A stretch of 53,231 bases of DNA from Clostridiales bacterium (GCA_012838995.1 DUOD01000028.1:1-53231); one strand, 5' to 3'. Shown: positions 43,008 through 52,191, counted from the first letter of the stretch. Numbers and translations are program-made. Notes: generated from the sequence alone by a model not told the origin.

Positions 43008-44510
43008 TCACAATTGGCTTAGGTATTCCTTCATTAGCGGCCACAGCTGTTTGTATTTTTGGAACTTGGCGTCATACAGCTTTTGCTGCCGGGGTGTGGG
43101 TTCAAAAATTTTGTCCGGCTTTACCATGGCATCCACGCCCTCTTTATGGGATTGGAAGATGCCCTGGCCCACGCCTGCTATAATGGCGGCGCCTAAAGCT
43201 CCGGCCTCGGTGATGACCGGGCGGGTAAAGGGTATTCCCAGGATATCCGAACATATTTGAACCCACTCGTCGGACTTGCTGCCTCCGCCCACCACCCGGA
43301 AGTCCGAGATATTAATTCCCGCCTTGGGTGCCTCTTCCACACATTCCCTCATGTAAAAGGTTGTGCACTCCATTATTCCTTTTAGTATATCACCACGGGT
43401 TGTTTCCAGTCTGAGGCCTGCCATTACGCCGGAGGAATTATCAATGAACTCCGGCGGTCCTGTGAGGGTGAAGTGGGGCAGTACCATGACAGGACTGGGG
43501 TGTTGAGGCATTTCCGAGTCGAGTTTTGCATATATATCCTCACCCGTTAGGGCTGCCTGTTTTTTGTCCATGGAGGCAAAGGTATCCCTGAACCACTTAA
43601 CCAGGGAACCGCCTTGGTTATAAATAAAGGATACGTATTTGTCTTCAAGGGCATGGTGTTCGGTATTTAAACCCAACCTCAGCATTATATCGGTGTCTTT
43701 TCTGTCTTTAAATACCGGTACTATACATATAAAGGTGCCCATTCCGTACATGGCCATGCCTTCTTCTATGGCACCGCTGCCCACCGCGTTGGCGCATTGG
43801 TCGTGGGCCCCCGAAATAATGGCCACGTTTTTACCAAGGCCAAGCCGTTCGGCCATTTTTTGGGACACCGTTCCTATAACCTTTCCGGAGGGTAGGGTAT
43901 CCGGTAGTTTTTCCCGGTCCAGACCGGTAATTTTGAGCATTTCCCGGGACCAGGTACGCCTTTCAAGGTCAAACAACAGGGTGCGGTTGGCCAAGGAGTA
44001 ATCCACCACCGGGTCGGCACCCAGCATAAAGGGCACAAAGCTGCCCCACAGCAGAAATTTATAGGTACTGTCATACAATTCCGGTTGGTTGTCCCTTATC
44101 CACAGCAACTTTGTCAGGCTGTAATTATTGCCTAGAATATTTCCGTTTATGTCATATAAACGTTTGCTGCCCACGGCTTCTTTTAATCGGAGGATATATT
44201 CTTCGCCCCTTATATCGAAGTTGAGAATGGAAGGTCCGAGGATTTTCCGGTCTTTGGATACCGGCACCACGGCTTCCCCCAGAGAGGAAACCGATAAAGC
44301 CACAATAGGATCGTCGGTGACGGCGGATGCTGCCTTTGCAATTGTCTGCTCTATTTTGTCCCAAACATGGACAGCGTCTAACTCCGCCCAGCCCGGAGTC
44401 TTTGCTTGGAAGTCGTATTCATTATAGGCCGAGGCCAATACCCTGCCTTCCTTGGAAAATACGACGGCTTTACAGCCTGAGGTTCCAACATCCAATCCTA
44501 ACAAACTCAT
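43008..44510 (-). CDS. FGGY-family carbohydrate kinase (xylulokinase-like)
   Basis: This 500-residue ATP-dependent sugar kinase has the two-domain FGGY fold. The N-terminal phosphate site is LGLDVGTSGCKAVVFS, the substrate region holds GWAELDAVHVWDKIEQ, IISGAHDQCANAVGSGAIEEG is the FGGY signature 1 region, and RVVGGGSKSDEWVQICSDIL is the adenosine-binding signature 2. Xylulose, fuculose or gluconate kinases share this form, and the substrate is not certain. It lies 32 nt after a class II aldolase gene in the same transcript. A sugar phosphorylated here could therefore be split by that aldolase, perhaps after a second phosphorylation by the nearby PfkB protein. The ribosome binding site GGAGGG precedes the ATG. 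Confidence 0.88.
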   Translation of the reverse strand: MSLLGLDVGTSGCKAVVFSKEGRVLASAYNEYDFQAKTPGWAELDAVHVWDKIEQTIAKAASAVTDDPIVALSVSSLGEAVVPVSKDRKILGPSILNFDIRGEEYILRLKEAVGSKRLYDINGNILGNNYSLTKLLWIRDNQPELYDSTYKFLLWGSFVPFMLGADPVVDYSLANRTLLFDLERRTWSREMLKITGLDREKLPDTLPSGKVIGTVSQKMAERLGLGKNVAIISGAHDQCANAVGSGAIEEGMAMYGMGTFICIVPVFKDRKDTDIMLRLGLNTEHHALEDKYVSFIYNQGGSLVKWFRDTFASMDKKQAALTGEDIYAKLDSEMPQHPSPVMVLPHFTLTGPPEFIDNSSGVMAGLRLETTRGDILKGIMECTTFYMRECVEEAPKAGINISDFRVVGGGSKSDEWVQICSDILGIPFTRPVITEAGALGAAIIAGVGQGIFQSHKEGVDAMVKPDKIFEPTPRQQKLYDAKFQKYKQLWPLMKEYLSQL

Positions 44511-44542
44511 TCATAACCCTCCATTAATTTATTTTATAAGGA

Positions 44543-45448
44543 TCAACCAAAGATCTTTTTTTGGATACCGCTGACGTTATAATAACCGCTTATAAGATTT
44601 CGGGTGTGGTTATAAACGGCGTCCTGGGCCTTAGCGATACTGTTGTCCTCCTGTAAAGCCGCCTCATAGGTCTGTCTCAACTCGGTACCCACGTTTACTT
44701 TGCTGATGCCGTTTTTTACGGCCTCAAGGTAGTATTCCCTGGCTATACCCGAGCCGCCGTGTAGTACAAGGGGTATGCGGGTTACTTCGCTAAGGCGGGA
44801 CAGGTGCTTTATGTCCAGTCTTGCTTCAGGCTTTTTTTTGTTTCTTAGGGCACCGGAGATGGCGCCGTGGATGTTTCCTATGGCCACCGACAGCCAATCG
44901 CAATTGGTTTGTGCCACAAAGATTTCCGCTTCTTTAACATCGGTAAATCCCTTGCCCGATGCGAAAATCTCTTCGTAGGGCGGTAAGGGACCGGGTTCAT
45001 GCCCCATGACCGCTCCCAGCTCTGCTTCACAGGCCGCGTCCTTTTTATGGGCCAGCTCCGCCACCCTTCTAGTGGCTTGTATATTAGCTTCTAAATCCAG
45101 GCGGGAACCGTCTACCATTACCGACTCGTAGCCCATTTCCAGTGCTTCTTTTATTATGGGCAGATAATCAACCCTTTTGTTGTCCTCGTCGATTACCGGT
45201 ACGTGATCCAGATGTAGCCGTACATAATTTGGTTTTTCCCATTTTATAAATTCTTCATAAACTTCCCTTGGACCCTTGGCCCCCGTTTTCATCCATTCTA
45301 CCCGGGCCACTTCGATGAGGGAAAAGGAGTCTTCGTCGATAACCGCCTGGATGATGGGTTCAATCATTGGCAGATAGGGAACGTTAAAGGCAGGAATGGC
45401 AATATTCATTTTCCTGGCCTTATTAATAATCTCGCTTACTTTTTCCAT
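44543..45448 (-). CDS. Class II ketose-bisphosphate aldolase (GatY/KbaY/Fba type)
   Basis: This zinc-dependent aldolase has 301 residues. Motifs in order are NIAIPAFNVPYLPMIEPI, LHLDHVPVID (metal His), VMVDGSRLDLEANI, CEAELGAVMGHE, AIGNIHGAISG, LVLHGGSGI and VNVGTELRQTYE. HLDHV in place of HLDHG and NVGTE in place of NVNTD place it outside the main glycolytic Fba and nearer tagatose- or other ketose-bisphosphate aldolases. It is transcribed first, followed by the FGGY kinase. The ribosome binding site AAAGGAGATG is strong. A promoter carrying two GTATAC half-sites precedes it. Confidence 0.88.
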   Translation of the reverse strand: MEKVSEIINKARKMNIAIPAFNVPYLPMIEPIIQAVIDEDSFSLIEVARVEWMKTGAKGPREVYEEFIKWEKPNYVRLHLDHVPVIDEDNKRVDYLPIIKEALEMGYESVMVDGSRLDLEANIQATRRVAELAHKKDAACEAELGAVMGHEPGPLPPYEEIFASGKGFTDVKEAEIFVAQTNCDWLSVAIGNIHGAISGALRNKKKPEARLDIKHLSRLSEVTRIPLVLHGGSGIAREYYLEAVKNGISKVNVGTELRQTYEAALQEDNSIAKAQDAVYNHTRNLISGYYNVSGIQKKIFG

Positions 45449-45493
45449 GGTTTTTTCATCTCCTTTTGATTTAATTTTTTAAATAAAAAAGCT

Positions 45494-45521
45494 TGTATAC
45501 TCTGTTTATTCGTATACACAA
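45494..45521 (-). promoter_or_regulatory. Promoter with twin GTATAC sites, aldolase-kinase operon
   Basis: On the minus strand TTGTGT (45521-45516), 16 nt, TATACA (45499-45494). GTATAC occurs at 45495-45500 and 45512-45517, overlapping the -10 and -35 elements, in the symmetrical context TTGTATAC/GTATACACAA. This looks like an operator; GntR-family repressors often bind such sites. The regulator is not in the window. Confidence 0.5.
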
Positions 45522-45716
45522 ATTCTACCACAAATCGGGCAAGATTCATATGAAATTATATTACGAAAATAATATCTTTTGAAACGGGGATTCTGGTATT
45601 TATCCTTTGATAAAAGGGGTAAAGGCAGCAAAAAAATTCGTAGATTTGGTTTAACGGTGTTTGGATAAAGGTATAAATATAGTTATATAATAATTTAAAA
45701 AGGAGCTGTGTTTGAT

Positions 45717-46907
45717 ATGGGAGCCGTGAAAATATGCGATAACATTTACTGGGTGGGCGTGGTGGATTGGGACATAAGATACTTCCACGGTCCGGCCTAT
45801 TCCGCCCATAGAGGTACCACCTATAATGCATTTCTGATAGTCGATGATAAGATTACTTTGGTGGATACCGTGTATACGCCCTTTGCAGACGAGTTTATTG
45901 AAAACATCAGACAGGTGGTAGACCCCACCAAGATAGATTATGTAGTAGTCAATCATGTTGAAATGGATCATTCCGGAAGCCTGCCCGCCATCATGGAACT
46001 CAACCCCAAGGCCAAGGTGTTTTGCAGCAAGAAGGGGATGGAAGGGCTGAAAAAACACTATTTTGCCCAATGGGATTTTAATGTGGTAAAAACCGGTGAC
46101 AGGATAAGCCTGGGGGAAAACACGTTAACCTTTATAGAGGCACCCATGCTCCACTGGCCGGACAGCATGTTTACATACATTGCCGAGCAGTCCCTATTGA
46201 TGCCCAACGATGCCTTTGGTCAGCACCTGGCCTCATCTTTCATATTTGATGACCAGGTTGATGAAAACATATTGATGGAAGAAGCGGCCAAGTATTATGC
46301 AAATATTTTAACGCCCTTTAGCAGTCTGGTTTTAAAGAAGATAGACCAGATCACAAAAATGGGTATTGACATAAAAATGATCGCCCCCAGCCACGGGATG
46401 ATATGGAGAAAGAACGCTGCAAAGATTATTAACGCATATATCGAATGGGCTTCGGGCCGGGCAGGTAAAAAGGCTATAATAGTCTATGACACCATGTGGG
46501 GAAGCACCGAGAAGATGGCCAGGGCCATAGGCCGAGGCATAGCCGATCAAGGAGTAGAATATAAGATTTTTAAATTATCCAAGTCCGACAGGAACGATAT
46601 TATCAAAGAAATCCAAGATGCCAGGGCCGTAGTCATAGGCTCTCCCGTTATTAATAGAGGAATACTGTCTGTCCTATCGCCTTTGTTAGATGATTTGAAG
46701 GGCCTGAGGCCTGTGAACAAGGTGGGTGTGTCCTTCGGCTCCTATGGTTGGAGCGGCGGGGCCGTTGAAGCCATACAACAAGGGTTGAAGGAGGCAGGCA
46801 TCGAGGTGATGGAGGATGGCCTGGCAATTAATTGGGTGCCCGATGGTCGGGAAATTCAGGCATGCGTTGAACTGGGTAACAGAATAGCTCAAAGGATTAA
46901 GGAATAA
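45717..46907 (+). CDS. fprA: FprA-family flavodiiron protein
   Basis: This cytosolic enzyme reduces oxygen (and often nitric oxide) to water in anaerobes. It has about 396 residues: an N-terminal metallo-beta-lactamase domain with the diiron ligands in NHVEMDHSGSLP, APMLHWPDSM and APSHGMIWR, then a C-terminal flavodoxin domain (from about residue 250) with the FMN-binding IVYDTMWGSTEKMARAIG and SYGWSGGAVEAI. There is no fused rubredoxin or flavin reductase domain, so electrons come from a separate partner. I start at ATG 45717, 11 nt after AAGGAG; the GTG at 45708 is only 2 nt from it. It is monocistronic, with a strong terminator. Confidence 0.93.
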   Translation: MGAVKICDNIYWVGVVDWDIRYFHGPAYSAHRGTTYNAFLIVDDKITLVDTVYTPFADEFIENIRQVVDPTKIDYVVVNHVEMDHSGSLPAIMELNPKAKVFCSKKGMEGLKKHYFAQWDFNVVKTGDRISLGENTLTFIEAPMLHWPDSMFTYIAEQSLLMPNDAFGQHLASSFIFDDQVDENILMEEAAKYYANILTPFSSLVLKKIDQITKMGIDIKMIAPSHGMIWRKNAAKIINAYIEWASGRAGKKAIIVYDTMWGSTEKMARAIGRGIADQGVEYKIFKLSKSDRNDIIKEIQDARAVVIGSPVINRGILSVLSPLLDDLKGLRPVNKVGVSFGSYGWSGGAVEAIQQGLKEAGIEVMEDGLAINWVPDGREIQACVELGNRIAQRIKE

Positions 46908-46987
46908 AAAATTTATCATCCCTCAGATCTTTGGCCCGTTCGGTTGGCAGTTGGAAAAAACCTAGGGACAAAATCGGTGTTGCATGC

Positions 46988-47028
46988 AAAAATATACTCG
47001 GCATACCAATACCGGGTATATTTTTTTG
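46988..47028 (+). terminator. Terminator of fprA
   Basis: AAAAATATAC (46988-46997) pairs with GTATATTTTT (47016-47025), with an inner CGG/CCG pair, and continues into a T-run. Confidence 0.75.
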
Positions 47029-47132
47029 TGTGGAAATTTGAGAAAAGGGTACTTTTCGTGTTTCGGGTAAAGAAATACAGAAAGGATTATCAAAAAAGTA
47101 TCATACACTACTGGGGGAAAGGCGTGGATATA

Positions 47133-47141
47133 TGCTATAAT
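47133..47141 (+). promoter_or_regulatory. Extended -10 promoter of the PfkB kinase
   Basis: TGCTATAAT (TG at 47133-47134, TATAAT at 47136-47141) about 70 nt before the start. It lies in a small inverted repeat GGATAT...ATATCC. No good -35 is seen. Confidence 0.5.
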
Positions 47142-47212
47142 ATCCCCGTACATGTAAGAGTAAAAAAGAAGTCATTTTACCAAATTTATGTATTCAAAGG
47201 AGATGGAATTTC

Positions 47213-48142
47213 ATGCTTACCAGTGTAGCACTAAACCCGTCAATCGATAAAACAATGGTTGTTGAGAATTTTGAATTGAATAAAACCAACCGGGCAATAA
47301 GCGAAAGGACAGACCTTGGGAGCAAAGGAATCAATGTTGCCAATGGTGCCAAAACCTTAGGTGTGGACGTAACATGTATTGGGTTTTTGTTCGAAAAAAA
47401 TGGTGAATTATTTACCGACAATTTCAAAGACAGAGGGATAAAATATGATTTTATAATGTGCGACGGACAGGTCAGGACCAATATAAAGGTGGTTGATCCA
47501 AAAAACAACACCCTAACCGAAATAAACGGTATCATGCCGTCGGTAAATTACCGGCACGTCCAAAGGATTAAAGAACTGGTGGAGAAGTATGCCGCCCAAA
47601 GCAGGGTCATGGTTTTTGCCGGCAGCCTACCTTCAGGTGCAGCCGCTGATCTTTACAGGGAATTGATAGAGATATGCAGCAAATATTCCGTTAAATGCTA
47701 TCTGGATACATCGGGTGATGCCCTAAGGGAGGGCATAAAGGCTCAACCTTTCATGATAAAACCCAATTTGTTTGAGCTGGAGCAGTTATTTTCTACCAAG
47801 ATAGACAGCGATGCCGGGGTGGTGGAGGCCGCCCGACAAATAGCAGACAGCGGTGTTAAATGTGTAGTGGTATCCCTGGGGGAAAGGGGTGCCATAGCGG
47901 TATTCCAAAACAGGGTTTATAGGGTAAAGCCATTAAACATTAAAGCAGTAGGTACGGTGGGGGCGGGGGATTCACTGTTGACGGGAATTGCCGTTACCTT
48001 GGACAGGACGGGCGACTTTGAATACGCCCTTAGGGTGGGCAGTGCCTGTGCCGCTTCCTGTGTTACCAAGGAGGGTACCCAGTTATTCGTTAAAGATGAA
48101 GTATACAGGTATGTCGACCAAATAGAAATTGAGCACCTATAA
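47213..48142 (+). CDS. PfkB-family 1-phosphofructokinase / tagatose-6-phosphate kinase
   Basis: This 309-residue ribokinase-fold enzyme phosphorylates a ketose phosphate using ATP. Family landmarks: SVALNPSIDKTMVVENFELN at the N-terminus, SKGINVANGAKTLG, VFAGSLPSGAAADLYRELIE, IKPNLFELEQLF and the catalytic-base/anion-hole motif TVGAGDSLLTG. It belongs to the FruK/LacC/PfkB group, which makes fructose-1,6- or tagatose-1,6-bisphosphate. There is no PTS fructose system nearby. The class II ketose-bisphosphate aldolase about 2 kb upstream, on the other strand, could use its product. The ribosome binding site AAAGGAGATGG is strong. Confidence 0.9.
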   Translation: MLTSVALNPSIDKTMVVENFELNKTNRAISERTDLGSKGINVANGAKTLGVDVTCIGFLFEKNGELFTDNFKDRGIKYDFIMCDGQVRTNIKVVDPKNNTLTEINGIMPSVNYRHVQRIKELVEKYAAQSRVMVFAGSLPSGAAADLYRELIEICSKYSVKCYLDTSGDALREGIKAQPFMIKPNLFELEQLFSTKIDSDAGVVEAARQIADSGVKCVVVSLGERGAIAVFQNRVYRVKPLNIKAVGTVGAGDSLLTGIAVTLDRTGDFEYALRVGSACAASCVTKEGTQLFVKDEVYRYVDQIEIEHL

Positions 48143-48151
48143 GATATCAAG

Positions 48152-48191
48152 TTGAAGGCGGGTGTTTAACGGGGTAGACACCCGCCTTCAA
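48152..48191. terminator. Hairpin between the PfkB gene and argB
   Basis: A perfect 14-bp stem (48152-48165 with 48178-48191, core GAAGGCGGGTGT) around a 12-nt loop, in the gap between convergent genes. No T-run follows on either strand, so it may be an intrinsic terminator of weak type or a 3' stabiliser. Confidence 0.55.
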
Positions 48192-48202
48192 CGGGCATTC
48201 CT

Positions 48203-49066
48203 TCATTTCTCGACCATGGTTCCTATACCCTTGTCGGTGAAAATTTCCAGTATTATGGCATGGGGGATGGTGCCGTTTAATATATGAGTTCTTTTAACTC
48301 CCATGCTTAAAGCCCTTAAACAGCCCTTAACCTTGGGTATCATGCCTCCGTTTATTATGCCTTTGTTTATCAGGTGGTAGACCTCTTCCTGGGTGATGGT
48401 GGATATTAAAGTTTCGGGTTTATCCATTTCCCGTCTGATGCCGTCTACGTCTGTCAGCAGTACGAGCTTTTCCGCGTGTAAAGAGGCCGCTATTTCCCCG
48501 GCCACTATATCGGCGTTTATATTATAACTTTTCCCGTCCGGTCCCACGCCAATGGGGGATATTACCGGTATGTATTCATCTTTGGACAGTACGTCCAGCA
48601 GTTTACAGTCCACCCTTTTAATTTGGCCTACATAACCCAAATCGACACCGTCCTTGGGTTGTATTTTTTCTACCTGTATTAAGGAAGCATCCTTGCCCGT
48701 AATACCCACTGCCTTTCCACCCAACCTGTTTATGTCCGATACAATATCCTGATTGATTTTACCCACCAGCACCATTTGTACCACATCCATGGTTTCCATG
48801 TCGGTTATGCGAAGTCCCTGGTGAAATTTAGGCTGTATGTTTAGCTTTTCCAGGGTTTTGTTTATCTCCGGACCGCCGCCATGGACTACAATTGGATTTA
48901 TCCCGATGTATTTGAGCAGTGTGATATCCTGCATGATGGTTTCTTTTATATTCTCTGAAATCATGGCATTGCCGCCGTATTTGATTACCACCCGCTTACC
49001 GCTTAGTCTTTGGATATAGGGCAATGCCTCAATTAAAATACTTGCTTTTTGTATTATTCCGTTCAC
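48203..49066 (-). CDS. argB: Acetylglutamate kinase
   Basis: This enzyme phosphorylates N-acetylglutamate in arginine synthesis. It has 287 residues. The N-terminal [11 protein letters not shown] carries the catalytic Lys, [20 protein letters not shown] is the glycine-rich loop, and [11 protein letters not shown] and [14 protein letters not shown] are family-specific. The start is GTG with AAGGGAGGAAAG upstream. It follows argC by 17 nt. argJ, which usually lies between argC and argB in Firmicutes, is absent here. The N-terminal segment before the Lys loop is short, so arginine sensitivity cannot be assumed. Confidence 0.96.
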   Translation of the reverse strand: MNGIIQKASILIEALPYIQRLSGKRVVIKYGGNAMISENIKETIMQDITLLKYIGINPIVVHGGGPEINKTLEKLNIQPKFHQGLRITDMETMDVVQMVLVGKINQDIVSDINRLGGKAVGITGKDASLIQVEKIQPKDGVDLGYVGQIKRVDCKLLDVLSKDEYIPVISPIGVGPDGKSYNINADIVAGEIAASLHAEKLVLLTDVDGIRREMDKPETLISTITQEEVYHLINKGIINGGMIPKVKGCLRALSMGVKRTHILNGTIPHAIILEIFTDKGIGTMVEK

Positions 49067-49083
49067 GTCTTTCCTCCCTTAAT

Positions 49084-50121
49084 CTATAAATAATAACCCG
49101 GAAACATAAGCCCCGTGGTTTCATTCCAGCCCAGCATGAGGTTCATGTTTTGAATGGCCTGGCCACCGGCACCCTTTATGATGTTATCGATGGCCGCTAC
49201 GATTACTATCCTGTTTAATCGTTTATCCAATACAAAGCCGATATCACAGAAATTGGAGCCGGCTACATGATTGGTTTCGGGCAGCTTGCCCTCTTCATAC
49301 AGCCTAATAAAGGGAGCGTCTTTATAAAATTGAGCATATGAATGGAAGACCGTGTCCCAATCCGCTTCTTTGTTCATATTCCCATAGGCGGTTACCAGTA
49401 TACCCCTTTTTATCGGTATGAGGTGGGGCGTAAAGGAAACCTTGATCTCCCTTTGGGCCACAAGGCTTAATTCCTGCTCAATTTCCGATGTATGCCTGTG
49501 GACCGCCACCGAATAGGCTTTAATGTTTTGGCTGCATTGGGTGAAATGGAGCCCCGGGGACAGACCTTTACCTGCGCCGGTGGTTCCGGATTTGGCGTCG
49601 ATTATTATATTATTTTGCTCGATGATGTTGTGTTTTAACAGAGGGGCCAAGGCCAGTATAGCACATGTAGTATAACACCCCGGATTACCCACCAGCCTGG
49701 CCTTTTTAATTTCTTCCCTATAGAGCTCAGGCAGACCGTATACTGCCTGTTTTAATACATCGGGGGCCTTGTGTTGCAGACCGTACCAAGTCTCGTAAAC
49801 CTTGGGATTATTATATCTAAAGTCCCCGCTCAGGTCTATGACGGTTTTATCCATGTTATATAGTTTTGGCACTATTTCACTTGACACTCCGTGGGGCAGG
49901 GCGGTAAATATGACGTCGCATTGTTGTATCTTATCAAAGTTAAGTTGCTCGTAGGTTACATCCAGGCATCCTTTGAAATTAGGATACACTTCCCACAGCT
50001 TTCTGCCTGCCATGCTGTTGGATACAATATGGTACAGCTCCACCTTTGGATGCCCGTTGAGAAGCCGTATCAATTCAATACCGGCGTAGCCGCTGCCGCC
50101 AATAACACATACCCTTGTCAT
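49084..50121 (-). CDS. argC: N-acetyl-gamma-glutamyl-phosphate reductase
   Basis: This NADPH-dependent enzyme reduces N-acetylglutamyl phosphate to the semialdehyde. It has 345 residues. It shows the Rossmann start VIGGSGYAGIELIRLLNGH, FTALPHGVSSEIV, LSGDFRYNN, the active-site Cys in GNPGCYTTCAILALAPL, SGTTGAGKG and VHRHTSEIEQEL. The ribosome binding site AGGAGG is strong. It is first in the arg transcript, behind a promoter with an ARG box. Confidence 0.96.
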   Translation of the reverse strand: MTRVCVIGGSGYAGIELIRLLNGHPKVELYHIVSNSMAGRKLWEVYPNFKGCLDVTYEQLNFDKIQQCDVIFTALPHGVSSEIVPKLYNMDKTVIDLSGDFRYNNPKVYETWYGLQHKAPDVLKQAVYGLPELYREEIKKARLVGNPGCYTTCAILALAPLLKHNIIEQNNIIIDAKSGTTGAGKGLSPGLHFTQCSQNIKAYSVAVHRHTSEIEQELSLVAQREIKVSFTPHLIPIKRGILVTAYGNMNKEADWDTVFHSYAQFYKDAPFIRLYEEGKLPETNHVAGSNFCDIGFVLDKRLNRIVIVAAIDNIIKGAGGQAIQNMNLMLGWNETTGLMFPGYYL

Positions 50122-50168
50122 TTTGTCCTCCTGTTTTATGAATTAAAGTTTTTATCCATGCTTTTATA

Positions 50169-50197
50169 ATTATACAATGTTATGCATAAAAATTCAA
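50169..50197 (-). promoter_or_regulatory. argC promoter overlapped by an ARG box
   Basis: On the minus strand TTGAAT (50197-50192), 17 nt, TATAAT (50174-50169). Read on the plus strand, TATGCATAAAAATTCAA (50181-50197) matches the Bacillus ARG box (CATGAATAAAAATTCAA) at all but two positions. It covers the -35 and spacer, so an ArgR/AhrC-type repressor with arginine would block this promoter. Confidence 0.8.
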
Positions 50198-50562
50198 CAA
50201 TCCCGGCAAAGGGTAAGGACGGAGCTATAAACTTCCCATTGCAAAACCCCAAAAAACCAAGGAGGCCAAACTAAAATTAAGTAGATGAAACCATATTGAA
50301 GGTGATGAAATTACATGCAAATGGTAAAGTAGTCGTGATATTTTTTTCCGCTTTATTTATTCAAAAATTTCTATTATACTATTAAATAAATATTACGTTT
50401 TTTACATATTTATTTGTTTTTTTTAATATTGTTTGGCGATGTGTTACAATTTTATGAAGCAAAAGGACTAATTTCAAAAAAAAGTATATAAAGTTGGAAG
50501 GAATAACGCTTGTGCTGTCGAAATATAGTAATGTTATGATGGACTGGGGGATGATGTAGACT
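50198..50562 (+). other. Intergenic region with the probable ftsEX promoter
   Basis: There is no gene in this AT-rich stretch. TTTACA (50401-50406), 17 nt, TAATAT (50424-50429) is the best promoter candidate for ftsE. The likely ribosome binding site GGGGG is at 50546-50550. Confidence 0.45.
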
Positions 50563-51249
50563 TTGATAGAATTTATTAATCTAACCAAGACATATCCAAA
50601 CGGGCTTACCGCTTTGTCTAATATAAATCTCAAAATCGAAAAGGGTGAGTTTGTATTTATAGTCGGTGCCAGCGGTGCGGGGAAATCCACCTTAATAAAA
50701 CTGATATTAAGGGAAATTGTTCCCACATCGGGTACCATACTGGTAAAGGGTAAAAATTTAGCCAAAATGAAGAGAAGGGAAATACCCCTTTTAAGAAGGA
50801 ATATAGGCGTGGTATTCCAGGATTTCAGGCTGCTTAATGAAAGGACGGTTTACGAAAATGTGGCCTTTGCCATGGAGGTGGTGGAGGCCAGCAGAAAGGA
50901 AATAAGGCGTCAGGTACCCATGGTGCTTTCCTTGGTAGGCTTGAGCAGTAAAGCAAAAATGCTGCCTTCTCAATTATCCGGCGGCGAGCAACAAAGGGTT
51001 GCTCTGGCAAGGGCAATTGTGAATAATCCGTCCATATTGATAGCCGATGAGCCCACCGGTAACCTCGATCCCGATACGGCATGGGAAATAATCGGCCTTT
51101 TAAATGAAATAAATTGTCGGGGAACCACCGTCATAATGGCAACCCACGCAAGGGATATAGTAAATTCATTGAGAAAAAGGGTTGTTACCTTTGATAGAGG
51201 TGTAATTGTCAACGACAGGCAAAGGGGTGAGTATCCCGATGAAGCCTAG
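50563..51249 (+). CDS. ftsE: Cell division ATP-binding protein FtsE
   Basis: FtsE is the cytoplasmic ATPase of the FtsEX complex, which uses ATP to activate cell-wall hydrolases at or near the division site. It has 228 residues. Walker A is GASGAGKST, the Q-loop is FQDFRLL, the signature is LSGGEQQRVALARAI, and Walker B is LIADEPTGNLD. It begins with LTKTYPNGLTALSNINLKIE, typical of FtsE. The start is TTG, since the ATG at 50551 runs into a stop; the ribosome binding site is weak. The end overlaps ftsX. Confidence 0.95.
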   Translation: MIEFINLTKTYPNGLTALSNINLKIEKGEFVFIVGASGAGKSTLIKLILREIVPTSGTILVKGKNLAKMKRREIPLLRRNIGVVFQDFRLLNERTVYENVAFAMEVVEASRKEIRRQVPMVLSLVGLSSKAKMLPSQLSGGEQQRVALARAIVNNPSILIADEPTGNLDPDTAWEIIGLLNEINCRGTTVIMATHARDIVNSLRKRVVTFDRGVIVNDRQRGEYPDEA

Positions 51250-52129
51250 GACATTCGGTTACTTATTGAAAGAAGGCTTTAAAAATATAGGACGAAACAA
51301 GGTTATGACCACGGCCGCCGTATTTTCCATAATAGCTTCCTTATTTATATTTGGGGTAGTGCTTCTCATCGTTTTTAATGTGCAAAATACCGCCGATACC
51401 TTAGATTCCCAGGTGGAAATAATAGTGTATTTGAAGGATGAAATAAGCGAAGCCGAGGTTAGAAAGATAGGAAAACAACTGGAGGCCATGAATGGCGTCG
51501 ATGAAGTTTCTTACCAGTCCAAGGCCGATGCCTTACGGGCCATGAAGGAACAGCTGGGCGACAGCGGTGAAATCCTCGAGGGATACACCGAAGAGACCAA
51601 CCCGCTGCCTCGGTCCTTTTCAATAAAAATTCATAATCCGGAATGGGTGAGGGCTGTGGCCTCAAATATTGAGGACAAGCCTTGGGTAGAAACCATCAAG
51701 TATAACAAGGAGGTGGTAGATACCATTGAACGGGTTACCTCGGCCATGAGAAACGGCGGGGTTGTATTGGTTATCATACTTGCAGTGGTAACGATATTCG
51801 TGGTGTCTAACACCATTAAACTGGCAGTGATTTCCCGAAGAAGGGAAATCAGTATTATGAAATATGTGGGCGCCAGTGACTGGTTTATACGGTGGCCCTT
51901 TGTTTTAGAGGGCGCCATATTGGGAATTATAGGAGCGTTTATAGCCACCCTTGCAATCATGTTTTTTTATGATTCACTGCTGAGCAAGGCAGGGGGGTTT
52001 GCATTTTTTGTTACATTGGTGCCTATCGAACAGGTTTTCAAACCCATCATCTTAAGTTTTCTGGCCATAGGAATAGTGGTAGGTATATTGGGCAGTGTTA
52101 TATCCATCAGAAAGTATCTGAAGGTTTAA
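51239..52129 (+). CDS. ftsX: Cell division protein FtsX
   Basis: FtsX is the membrane subunit of FtsEX. It has about 296 residues from ATG 51239, giving the family start MKPRTFGYLLKEGFKNIGRN; longer starts at 51206 and 51227 lie within ftsE and seem less likely. Topology is typical: one transmembrane helix at about 21-47, an extracellular domain at about 50-160 (AEVRKIGKQLEAMNGVDEVS and GYTEETNPLPRSFSIKI), and three helices in the C-terminal half, with the conserved ISRRREISIMKYVGASDWFI between them. The external domain is where hydrolase partners bind. The gene overlaps ftsE by 11 nt. The next gene encodes a likely partner. Confidence 0.94.
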   Translation: MKPRTFGYLLKEGFKNIGRNKVMTTAAVFSIIASLFIFGVVLLIVFNVQNTADTLDSQVEIIVYLKDEISEAEVRKIGKQLEAMNGVDEVSYQSKADALRAMKEQLGDSGEILEGYTEETNPLPRSFSIKIHNPEWVRAVASNIEDKPWVETIKYNKEVVDTIERVTSAMRNGGVVLVIILAVVTIFVVSNTIKLAVISRRREISIMKYVGASDWFIRWPFVLEGAILGIIGAFIATLAIMFFYDSLLSKAGGFAFFVTLVPIEQVFKPIILSFLAIGIVVGILGSVISIRKYLKV

Positions 52130-52191
52130 ATATATTAAAAAGTTTTAAAAATATGCAGCGTAAAACTATGCAGGGTGTGGAGGGTTTCAAT

